Made by a program: the position numbers and the translations under genes
Assembly (NCBI GenBank): GCA_946615455.1
Contig: CAMOHN010000075.1
Span: 1-5,534, forward strand
Length of the DNA: 5,534 nucleotides
Reading direction: 5' to 3'
From: an uncultured Bacteroidales bacterium
GTDB lineage: Bacteria > Bacteroidota > Bacteroidia > Bacteroidales > Paludibacteraceae
Notes under the pieces: generated by a model
Told to the model about the DNA's origin: nothing
The model's input: the letters and a program-made list of their open reading frames with translations, nothing else
The model's database searches: none
Shown: piece by piece, positions 1 to 5,534 of the stretch
Numbering within the stretch: the stretch's first letter is position 1
Layout of the letters: every line of letters starts with the position of its first letter

Positions 1-10
1 GAGACTGCAC

Positions 11-34
11 AACAAAAAAAGTTTTTTATTTGTT
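11..34. repeat. A/T-rich imperfect inverted repeat upstream of nadK
   Basis: The arms AACAAA (11-16) and TTTGTT (29-34) are exact reverse complements. Three more A:T pairs (18-20 with 25-27) follow after one A/A mismatch, leaving a very short loop. The right arm contains the proposed -33 TTTG box of the nadK promoter. It could be an operator, a curved promoter element, or the decayed end of a terminator for a gene left of the window. The arms are so A/T-rich that chance is also a fair explanation. Confidence 0.35.
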
Positions 35-60
35 CATTATGCCTTGTTGCACTACTTTTG
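29..60 (+). promoter_or_regulatory. Bacteroidota-type promoter for nadK and probably the downstream operon
   Basis: TTTG at 29-32 and TACTTTTG at 53-60 are separated by 20 bases. This matches the known Bacteroides primary-sigma consensus (TTTG at -33, a spacer of about 19-21, TAnnTTTG at -7) at every defined base. Transcription would begin roughly at 66-69, giving a leader of about 20 bases before the nadK ATG at 88. I found no equally good match in front of the later genes, so this may drive all five forward genes. The assignment rests on sequence match alone. Confidence 0.65.
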
Positions 61-87
61 CCGCGTTGATCGAACTGAAAATACACT

Positions 88-951
88 ATGAACGTAGCCA
101 TATTCGGTAATGCGATGAAGCAGCAGACGCTGATTGAGGTGGCTCACCTGATTGACTTTATGCGTGAGCACAGGATTCGCTTTTACCTTTCGCAGGAGTT
201 GCGGCAGGAGCTCAACCTGCGTGAATACGATGTCTATCCCCGTCCGGACGAGGATTTTTTGCGGGATTCAGATCCCATTGATTTTGCCTTGTCGGTCGGT
301 GGTGACGGCACATTCCTGACCACTGCAGCCGCCATTGGCAATCGCAATGTCCCCATTGTGGGCATCAACTGCGGCCGTTTGGGCTTCTTGGCAGAGGTGC
401 AGACCCAGCAGGTGGACTATATATTGGATAAGCTCATCGAGGGGGACTATTCGGTTGAACAGCGTTCGCTGCTGCATGTCTCTTGTTCTGAGGGCGGGTA
501 TATATTGGCTCCCGATGCCCTAAACGAGGTGGGTATTATGAAGCAAGGACTGAGCAGTATGATCACCATCGAGACTCGCCTTAACGGCGAGTTTCTGCAT
601 GCCTATGAGGCTGACGGACTGATAGTTGCCACTGCCACGGGCAGTACAGCATACAACCTGAGCGTCGGCGGTCCTATCATGATGCCGCAGGTCAAAGCCT
701 TCCTGCTCTCACCCATCGCCACACACAGCCTTAATGTTCGTCCTCTGGCTGTGCCGGACGATGCCAAGATTGATCTGGTCATCAAGAGCCGAAATGGCGG
801 ATATATGGTCAGTGTGGATGGTCGAAGCCAAATCTTCACCGACAATGTGACCCTCCATATAGAGAAAGCCGACTATACGGTCAAAGTGGTGCAGATAGGC
901 GAAAACAACTTTATCCATTCGTTAAAAGTCAAACTCAATTGGGGGCGCTAA
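88..951 (+). CDS. nadK: NAD kinase (ATP-dependent NAD phosphorylation to NADP)
   Basis: The 287-residue product is a full-length NAD kinase, the cytoplasmic enzyme that phosphorylates NAD to NADP and so sets the NADP(H) pool. The family hallmarks are all present in order: GGDGT at residues 71-75 (phosphate-donor and catalytic loop), NCGRLGFLAEV at 94-104, the Asn-Glu pair at 146-147 in ALNEVGI, the Gly-rich DGLIVATATGSTAYN at 176-190 followed by SVGGP, and SVDGRS near 242-247 in the C-terminal beta domain. Length is normal for the family. The ATG at 88 is well fixed, because an in-frame TGA sits at 76-78 with no other start between. There is no obvious Shine-Dalgarno sequence; the short A-rich leader is usual for Bacteroidota. 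It is the first gene after the consensus promoter at 29-60, and lgt starts 14 bases after its stop. Nothing looks truncated or altered. Confidence 0.97.
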   Translation: MNVAIFGNAMKQQTLIEVAHLIDFMREHRIRFYLSQELRQELNLREYDVYPRPDEDFLRDSDPIDFALSVGGDGTFLTTAAAIGNRNVPIVGINCGRLGFLAEVQTQQVDYILDKLIEGDYSVEQRSLLHVSCSEGGYILAPDALNEVGIMKQGLSSMITIETRLNGEFLHAYEADGLIVATATGSTAYNLSVGGPIMMPQVKAFLLSPIATHSLNVRPLAVPDDAKIDLVIKSRNGGYMVSVDGRSQIFTDNVTLHIEKADYTVKVVQIGENNFIHSLKVKLNWGR

Positions 952-965
952 ACAACTGCTAAACC

Positions 966-1826
966 ATGTTAAACTACATCATTTGGGACGTTAATCCTGT
1001 GCTCATACCCATAGGTGATGGCGGCATCCGTTGGTACGGCTTGTTATGGGCTGTGGGTTTGTATTTGGCTTACCTTATACAAGTGCGCTTGTATCGCAAC
1101 GAGAAGTGTCCGGCTGACTGGCCTGACAAAATCTTTACGTGGATGACCGTTGGCGTGATTGTCGGCGCTCGTTTGGGGCATTGCTGGTTCTACGAGTGGC
1201 ACTTGACCAACGACCCGATACAGCTCTTTGCATGGACCATCAACTACCGCAACCCCTACATTGAAAACCCGCTCCTGCTCATCAAAATATGGGAAGGCGG
1301 ACTCAGTAGTCACGGAGGTGGCATCGGACTGATAGTGGCAGCATGGCTGCTTAACAAAAAACACTTCTCAAAAGAAAAAAAGTTCCACACCTCACTCATT
1401 TGGATTTTTGACCGATTGGTCATTGGTATTGCCGCTACGGCCACCTGCATTCGTTTGGGTAACCTCATGAACTCGGAGATCTACGGCTGCTCAACGACTA
1501 TGCCATGGGGATTCATCTTCGTTCGCGACGGGCAGACCCAACCCTGTCACCCAACGCAAATCTACGAGATGCTCTACTGTATAGTGGCGTTTGTGGTAAC
1601 ATGGCTCATGTACTGGAAGGGACATTGCTACAAGCGGCAGGGGCTGATTTTTGGGGTGTTCTTGGAAATAGTGTTTGTCACCCGCTTCGGGTTGGAGTTT
1701 ATCAAGAACAATCAGGAGGCATTCGAGTCGGACATGTTGCTCAACATGGGGCAGTGGCTCAGTCTGCCGTTCATTGTATGGGGAATTTATTTGATAGTAA
1801 AAGCATGCAAACAAAAAGATGTTTGA
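966..1826 (+). CDS. lgt: Phosphatidylglycerol:prolipoprotein diacylglyceryl transferase
   Basis: This 286-residue inner-membrane enzyme moves a diacylglyceryl group from phosphatidylglycerol to the lipobox cysteine of prolipoproteins, the first step of bacterial lipoprotein maturation. Visible family features are IRWYGLLWAVG at residues 21-31, GGLSSHGG at 111-118 with the conserved His116, the Lgt signature RLGNLMNSEIYG at 163-174 (its Arg and Asn correspond to essential residues of the E. coli enzyme), HPTQIYE at 195-201, and Arg230 with FGLEFIK next to it, like the second essential Arg region. Several hydrophobic membrane-spanning stretches alternate with these motifs, as expected for a seven-helix protein. 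The start at 966 is fixed by an in-frame TAA at 960-962. The last 22 bases overlap the start of the DUF3078 gene, which suggests coupled translation. Length and motifs indicate an intact gene. Confidence 0.96.
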   Translation: MLNYIIWDVNPVLIPIGDGGIRWYGLLWAVGLYLAYLIQVRLYRNEKCPADWPDKIFTWMTVGVIVGARLGHCWFYEWHLTNDPIQLFAWTINYRNPYIENPLLLIKIWEGGLSSHGGGIGLIVAAWLLNKKHFSKEKKFHTSLIWIFDRLVIGIAATATCIRLGNLMNSEIYGCSTTMPWGFIFVRDGQTQPCHPTQIYEMLYCIVAFVVTWLMYWKGHCYKRQGLIFGVFLEIVFVTRFGLEFIKNNQEAFESDMLLNMGQWLSLPFIVWGIYLIVKACKQKDV

Positions 1827-3190
1827 TTCTTGTTCTTGTCCTATGGACAGGCATGGGATTGTGGGGAATGGAGACACGGGTACAGTCCGGGTCCAATGAC
1901 AGCATTGCAGGTATAGATAGTTTGCACCATCTGCCTGACTCGTTGTTACGAGTACAGTCGTTGGCTTTGGACAGCAGCGTACCGGTGGACACACTCAAAG
2001 AGCAGGACGCGATGGTGGTACATTTTAACGAGGACGACCTGTTGCTCAACTTGATAGCACAGCAAAGCATGGATATATATCGCCGCGACTCGCTGGTGAA
2101 AGACTCGTTGCTCGTGGTGCGAGACTCGCTGCTGAACGACCTGAGGGTACGCGAAGCATTGGTGCAACAAGAGTTGCAGCGCATACGCGATTCGATCTAT
2201 ACCCTTCGTGCCGATGAATTGGCACAGATAGCCTATCGCGACTCGATTACCCGATTGCAGAACATTCAAGATTCGGTGGCACGCGCGATAACTCAAACCA
2301 AAGGTATTCCGCAATTGAGTGTCACACGATCGTTGGTCAAAGACACCGAGGAAGACCTAAAAGAGATGCAACGAAACAGGCAGAACATCTTTAGTCCGTG
2401 GCGCAAAGATGCTTTGGTGCAGATTCAGATGGCGCAGAGTTATATTTCCCCAAACTGGTATCAGGGAGGCAACGAACTGAACATCAATATACTGAGTGTG
2501 ATTCGCGGCAATCTCAACTACTCGAAGAACAACCTTGTATGGGAGAGCATGGGTGAGTGGCGTAGCGGTATGGCCAACACCCCGGGCGACACATTGCGCA
2601 AGTTCAATATGAACGATGACCAGTTCCGTATCTACTCCAAGGTGGGCTATCAGATAGCTAAGAACCTCTATGTGTCCGGATCGGCGGACTTCCGTACATC
2701 CATCTGGACCACATGGCGCACCAATACCAACAACCGCAAGACCACCTTCGGTACACCGACACGTTTCAACTTGGATCTTGGTTTGGACTATAAACCCGTA
2801 GCCAACCTTAGTATTATTGTGGCACCGGCATCGTATAAGATGGTGCATGCGCTTTACCATGACGAGACGATCACAGTGACTGACTATGGCATAGAGGCAG
2901 GCAAGGACATCCTGAACGACATCGGTAGCAGTGTGCGCGTCAAATATAAATGGGTGCCGCTGCGTGAAATAACGCTGGAAACCGAGTTGTACATGAACTA
3001 TACATACCTCAAACATGTGTTCGAGTTTGACTGGCAGACCACTTGCAACTTCGTCATCAATCGTTTCCTGACCACCCGTCTGTCGCTTCATCCGCGTTTC
3101 GATACCGGTTATATTGCCGCCGGAGACAGCAAGCCCAAGATGCAGTTCAAAGAAATCTTGTCGGTCGGATTCTCACATACGTTCAGATGA
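1805..3190 (+). CDS. DUF3078 family protein, predicted exported outer-membrane beta-barrel
   Basis: The product is 461 residues if translation begins at the ATG at 1805, which I chose because it opens with a signal-peptide-like stretch: basic MQTKR, then hydrophobic residues 7-20, with possible cleavage near Gly21. The frame stays open 100 codons further upstream, but that part lies inside lgt and reads as shadow sequence. There is no lipobox Cys, so it is not an obvious Lgt substrate. Residues 30-60 and 90-160 are rich in Asp-Ser-Leu/Ile/Val motifs and charged residues, and probably form a helical or coiled-coil periplasmic segment. From about residue 198 (WRKDALVQIQMAQSY, then NWYQGG) to the end the sequence resembles DUF3078 (PF11276): alternating polar and hydrophobic beta strands, and a C-terminal strand ending FSHTFR, close to an outer-membrane insertion signal. 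The molecular function of this family is unknown. It overlaps lgt by 22 bases and lies 38 bases before fmt. Family call is from memory of related sequences; barrel and location are inference. Confidence 0.85.
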   Translation: MQTKRCLILVLVLWTGMGLWGMETRVQSGSNDSIAGIDSLHHLPDSLLRVQSLALDSSVPVDTLKEQDAMVVHFNEDDLLLNLIAQQSMDIYRRDSLVKDSLLVVRDSLLNDLRVREALVQQELQRIRDSIYTLRADELAQIAYRDSITRLQNIQDSVARAITQTKGIPQLSVTRSLVKDTEEDLKEMQRNRQNIFSPWRKDALVQIQMAQSYISPNWYQGGNELNINILSVIRGNLNYSKNNLVWESMGEWRSGMANTPGDTLRKFNMNDDQFRIYSKVGYQIAKNLYVSGSADFRTSIWTTWRTNTNNRKTTFGTPTRFNLDLGLDYKPVANLSIIVAPASYKMVHALYHDETITVTDYGIEAGKDILNDIGSSVRVKYKWVPLREITLETELYMNYTYLKHVFEFDWQTTCNFVINRFLTTRLSLHPRFDTGYIAAGDSKPKMQFKEILSVGFSHTFR

Positions 3191-3226
3191 GTTTAACGAT
3201 AGTTTAGCAGTAGTTTAGCAGTAGTT
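3190..3226 (+). repeat. 11-base tandem repeat filling the gap before fmt
   Basis: Two exact copies of AGTTTAGCAGT (3201-3211 and 3212-3222) are preceded by a diverged copy, AGTTTAACGAT (3190-3200), and followed by a partial AGTT (3223-3226). The array begins at the last base of the DUF3078 stop codon and ends two bases before the fmt ATG, so it makes up almost the entire intergenic region. In the fmt frame it carries TAG stops at 3205-3207 and 3211-3213. It is not a hairpin and contains no Shine-Dalgarno sequence. A change in copy number would alter the spacing between the two genes without affecting either protein. Confidence 0.85.
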
Positions 3227-3228
3227 AT

Positions 3229-4125
3229 ATGGCATTACGCATTGTATATATGGGCACGCCCGACTTTGCTGTAGAAGGGCTAAAAACATTGGTTGAGAAC
3301 GGCTATCCGCCTGTGGCAGTGGTTACTATGCCCGATAAACCCGTAGGTAGAGGACATCACATGCAGTTCTCGCCCGTCAAGCAGTATGCCTTGTCTCAGG
3401 GATTGCCCGTCTTGCAGCCCGAACGGCTTAAAGATGAGGCTTTCTTGAACGAATTGGCTTCGTACAAAGCCGATTTGCAGATCGTAACGGCTTTTCGCAT
3501 GCTGCCCGAAGTAGTGTGGCAAATGCCCCGTTTGGGCACCTTCAACTTGCACGCCTCGCTCCTGCCGCAATATCGTGGTGCGGCACCCATCAATTGGGCC
3601 ATTATGAACGGCGACAAGGAGTCCGGATGCACGGCCTTCTTCCTCAAACACGATATCGATACGGGTGATATGATTATGCAGGAGCGTCTGCCTATTGGCG
3701 AACACGAAGATGCCGGCAGTTTGCACGACCGCTTGATGGTTATGAGCGGCAGAATGACCCTGCAAGCGGTGCGCCTGATTGAGCAATGCGACCGCGAGGG
3801 CAAGACCGTTCCGGTGACAGCGCAACCTATGGACGGTGAGTTCAGACCGGCACCCAAACTATTCAAAGACAATACACAAATAGACTTTTCACAAACCGCT
3901 GAACAGATACGCAATTTTGTGCGTGGGCTGAGTCCCTATCCGGCGGCTTGGTGTGCGTTGGATATACGCGGGCAGCATTTTGATGCCGTTAAGGTGTATC
4001 GTGTCAGCAAGGGCGAAGGAGTTATCTCCGTACCATGCCAGGATGGGGTGGTGAGCATTGACGAGTTGCAACTGCCCGGCAAGAAACGCATGGATGCCAA
4101 GAGTTTGTTGAACGGATTGCGATAA
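3229..4125 (+). CDS. fmt: Methionyl-tRNA formyltransferase
   Basis: The 298-residue cytoplasmic enzyme formylates the amino group of methionyl-initiator tRNA, using 10-formyltetrahydrofolate, so that translation can initiate. The N-terminal Rossmann-type formyltransferase domain starts with VYMGTPDFAV (residues 6-15) and holds the catalytic set Asn106, His108 and Asp144, seen in FNLHASLLPQYRGAAPINW (105-123) and HDIDTGD (141-147). The loop around GRGHHMQFSPVK (40-51) fits the substrate-binding loop region. The C-terminal tRNA-binding domain begins near residue 205 and includes RGLSPYPAAW (232-241) and ELQLPGKKRM (279-288). It is slightly shorter than the 315-residue E. coli protein but shows no missing motif. 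In-frame TAG codons in the repeat just upstream leave the ATG at 3229 as the only reasonable start. It is translated in the same frame as the HD gene that follows 12 bases later. Confidence 0.97.
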   Translation: MALRIVYMGTPDFAVEGLKTLVENGYPPVAVVTMPDKPVGRGHHMQFSPVKQYALSQGLPVLQPERLKDEAFLNELASYKADLQIVTAFRMLPEVVWQMPRLGTFNLHASLLPQYRGAAPINWAIMNGDKESGCTAFFLKHDIDTGDMIMQERLPIGEHEDAGSLHDRLMVMSGRMTLQAVRLIEQCDREGKTVPVTAQPMDGEFRPAPKLFKDNTQIDFSQTAEQIRNFVRGLSPYPAAWCALDIRGQHFDAVKVYRVSKGEGVISVPCQDGVVSIDELQLPGKKRMDAKSLLNGLR

Positions 4126-4126
4126 G

Positions 4127-4131
4127 AGGAG
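4127..4131 (+). promoter_or_regulatory. Strong Shine-Dalgarno site for the HD-domain gene
   Basis: AGGAG at 4127-4131 lies six bases before the ATG at 4138, within a purine-only stretch (4124-4136) that begins in the fmt stop codon. A canonical site like this is uncommon in Bacteroidota, and the other genes in this window lack one. It supports the 4138 start and suggests that this gene is translated efficiently by its own initiation event. Confidence 0.6.
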
Positions 4132-4137
4132 AGAGGT

Positions 4138-4686
4138 ATGGTAGATTACGAGCAACTGATTGACAAGTATTATCACGCGCAGCCTGAACTCATGCAAATC
4201 TTGCTGACACACAGCCGGCAAGTGAGGGATCGAGCCTTGAAGATTGTGGATGCGCACCCTCAGTGGGCGGTGGACAGAGATTTCGTAGCCGAGGCTGCCA
4301 TGTTGCACGATATTGGCATCATCTTTTGCAATGCCCCTGCTATCTATTGTGTTGGTGAACATCGTTATATAGAGCATGGTTATTTGGGGGCTGAGTTGCT
4401 TCGTAGCGAAGATCTGCCGCGTCATGCGCTGATTGCTGAACGGCATACCGGTAGCGGTATCACGATGGAACAAGTTATTCAGGACGACCTGCCTATTCCG
4501 CTGCAAGACTACTTACCCGTCAGTTTGGAGGAGAAAATTGTGTGCTATGCCGACAAGTTCTATAGCAAGACGCACCTCGACCGTGAATACACGATTGACG
4601 AGGCGCGTCGCAAAATATGGAAATACGGGCACGATGCCGTCCTACGCTGGGAACAATTAGTCAGCCTAATGGATGAGAAAGTGTAA
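4138..4686 (+). CDS. HD-domain phosphohydrolase of unknown substrate
   Basis: The 182-residue protein is a single-domain HD superfamily member. The metal-binding pattern is complete: His25 (LLTHSRQVRDRA), His57-Asp58 (AAMLHDIGI, an HDIG-type motif), His80 (EHGYLGAELL), His103 (ERHTGSGI) and Asp139 (CYADKFYSKT). Such proteins are usually metal-dependent phosphomonoesterases or phosphodiesterases acting on nucleotides or related compounds. The substrate cannot be read from the sequence, and I know of no assigned gene name. Similar small HD proteins are widespread in Bacteroidales as far as I recall. It has no signal peptide or membrane segment, so it is probably cytoplasmic. It starts 12 bases after the fmt stop, in the same frame, and has its own good ribosome binding site. 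It is the last gene of the forward run and faces typA across an 18-base gap. The fold is secure; the function is not. Confidence 0.93.
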   Translation: MVDYEQLIDKYYHAQPELMQILLTHSRQVRDRALKIVDAHPQWAVDRDFVAEAAMLHDIGIIFCNAPAIYCVGEHRYIEHGYLGAELLRSEDLPRHALIAERHTGSGITMEQVIQDDLPIPLQDYLPVSLEEKIVCYADKFYSKTHLDREYTIDEARRKIWKYGHDAVLRWEQLVSLMDEKV

Positions 4687-4693
4687 GCAACGT

Positions 4694-4721
4694 AACGCGC
4701 CACCTTAACGGGCGGCGCGTT
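4694..4721. terminator. GC-rich hairpin in the convergent gap, possible bidirectional terminator
   Basis: AACGCGCC (4694-4701) and GGCGCGTT (4714-4721) are exact reverse complements, giving an 8-base-pair stem with a 12-base loop. It begins 8 bases after the HD stop codon and ends inside the last codons of typA, so the typA stop codon (4705-4707) lies in the loop. On the forward strand the stem is followed by only a short T run (4720-4722, partly within the stem), and on the reverse strand there is no clear T tract. It fits the expected position for ending both converging transcripts, but it is weak as an intrinsic terminator. Confidence 0.45.
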
Positions 4722-5534
4722 TGCGTTCCAGTTCGTCTAAAATAATCTTGCGGATGCGCATCGCGTGAGGTGTTACCTCGACATACTCATCCACCTTGAT
4801 ATATTCCAACGCTTCTTCCAATGAGAACTTGATGGCGGGCGGTAGCACAGCCTTGTCGTCAGCCGACTTGGAGCGCATGTTGGTCAGGTTCTTGGCTTTG
4901 ACCACATTGATGACGATATCGCCTTCCTTGGCATTCTCGCCCACTACCTGACCGGCATAGACTTGCTCGCCCGGGTCAATAAAGAAGCGTCCGCGATCCT
5001 GCAACTTGTCCAGCGCATAGGCTGATGCCTGACCGGCTTCCATAGCGATGAGGCTGCCATTGATTCGCACAGGCATGTCGCCTTTGTAGGGCTGGTACTC
5101 CAAGAAACGGTGCGCCATAATGGCTTCGCCGGCGGACACATTCATCACATAGGTGCGCATACCCAATATGCCGCGCGAGGGAATGACAAACTCCAATTGT
5201 ACACGGTCGTTCACCAGTTCCATCTTAGTCATCTCACCTTTGTGGACGGTGACGAACTCAATAATCTTGCCCGAGCACTCTTCGGGTGTATTGACGGTGA
5301 GTTGCTCCACAGGTTCGCACTTGACACCATTAATCTGCTTGATAATGACTTGTGGCTGACCCACTTGCAGCTCGTATCCCTCGCGGCGCATGGTCTCAAT
5401 GAGCACGCTCAGGTGCAGCACACCGCGACCATAGACCAACCACGAGGAGTCGTTCTGACTGGGCTCGACACGCAGAGCAAGGTTCTTTTCCAACTCTTTC
5501 ATCAAGCGGTCGTGTATATGGCGCGAGGTAACAT
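4705..5534 (-). CDS. typA: TypA/BipA ribosome-associated GTPase, C-terminal part (5' end outside window)
   Basis: The reading frame runs off the right edge and is open to position 5532, so about 275 C-terminal residues are seen of a protein that is usually about 600. The GTPase domain and the start codon lie outside. TypA is a translational GTPase related to EF-G and LepA that binds ribosomes and supports growth under stress and ribosome assembly. The visible part starts VTSRHIHDRL and EKNLALRVE, then GRGVLHLSVLIETMRREGYE (residues 35-54). An EF-G domain V-like region follows, including EPVEQLTVNTPEECSGKI (73-90) and PSRGILGMR (118-126). The TypA-specific C-terminal domain contains LQDRGRFF, VYAGQVVGEN, KNLTNMRSKSADDK (214-227) and SLEEALEYI, ending in RKRAAR. 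An internal Met near 5502 is not a true start, because conserved sequence continues upstream of it. The gene converges on the HD gene. The visible portion is intact. Confidence 0.96.
   Translation of the reverse strand, partial: VTSRHIHDRLMKELEKNLALRVEPSQNDSSWLVYGRGVLHLSVLIETMRREGYELQVGQPQVIIKQINGVKCEPVEQLTVNTPEECSGKIIEFVTVHKGEMTKMELVNDRVQLEFVIPSRGILGMRTYVMNVSAGEAIMAHRFLEYQPYKGDMPVRINGSLIAMEAGQASAYALDKLQDRGRFFIDPGEQVYAGQVVGENAKEGDIVINVVKAKNLTNMRSKSADDKAVLPPAIKFSLEEALEYIKVDEYVEVTPHAMRIRKIILDELERKRAAR

Noticed and set aside
1354..1384. A-rich runs in lgt as a frameshift or slippage site
   Set aside because: The runs encode a Lys-rich loop (KKHFSKEKK), the frame is intact, and no alternative frame product or stimulatory structure is evident.
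1505..1804. A 100-codon open extension upstream of the DUF3078 start, inside lgt
   Set aside because: It lies wholly within the intact lgt gene in another frame, its translation lacks family-like sequence, and a signal peptide begins at 1805. It is a shadow of lgt.
2357..3091. A 244-codon open frame on the minus strand within the DUF3078 gene
   Set aside because: It is antisense to a convincing coding region, and its translation has no recognisable domain or plausible start context. Such long antisense frames arise from codon composition.
3200..3218. TAGTTTAG copies as an internal promoter for fmt
   Set aside because: Each differs from TAnnTTTG by one base, and there is no TTTG at the required 19-21 bases upstream. 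I kept this as a comment on the repeat rather than calling a promoter.
4705..5505. A complete protein starting at the internal start near 5505
   Set aside because: The frame stays open to the window edge, and the nine extra residues before it (VTSRHIHDR) match the conserved TypA sequence, so this is the truncated view of a longer gene.
1..5534. A defence, mobile or secondary-metabolite system
   Set aside because: All six genes belong to known housekeeping or conserved families. I see no transposase, integrase, toxin-antitoxin pair, CRISPR repeat or biosynthetic gene.

Overview
The window looks like an ordinary chromosomal housekeeping stretch from a member of the Bacteroidota, most likely order Bacteroidales. 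Three things point there. A DUF3078 outer-membrane-type protein is present, a family largely confined to that phylum. The NadK, Lgt, Fmt, HD-domain and TypA proteins all read like Bacteroidales versions from memory of the families. The first gene is preceded by an exact match to the Bacteroidota promoter consensus (TTTG, 20-base spacer, TAnnTTTG). Base composition looks close to balanced. I cannot name a genus from sequence reading alone.

Layout. Positions 1-87 are non-coding and hold an A/T-rich imperfect inverted repeat and the promoter. Five genes then run left to right with little space between them: nadK (NAD kinase, 88-951), lgt (prolipoprotein diacylglyceryl transferase, 966-1826), a DUF3078 predicted outer-membrane beta-barrel protein (1805-3190, overlapping lgt by 22 bases), fmt (methionyl-tRNA formyltransferase, 3229-4125) and an HD-domain phosphohydrolase (4138-4686). 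On the opposite strand, converging on them, is the C-terminal part of typA/bipA (4705 to beyond 5534). A GC-rich hairpin lies in the 18-base convergent gap and runs into the end of typA; it may end transcription in one or both directions. No gap exceeds 90 bases, and I see no tRNA, rRNA, CRISPR array, insertion sequence or phage gene.

The five forward genes are probably one transcription unit, but they do not form one pathway. NadK makes NADP. Lgt attaches the lipid anchor to lipoproteins. The DUF3078 protein is probably exported to the outer membrane. Fmt formylates the initiator tRNA. The HD protein probably hydrolyses an unknown phosphate ester.

I do not see a new defence or mobile system. 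The parts most worth a second look are the DUF3078 protein, with a Asp-Ser-Leu-rich segment in front of its barrel; the 11-base tandem repeat that fills the whole gap before fmt; and the conserved but uncharacterised HD protein downstream of fmt.
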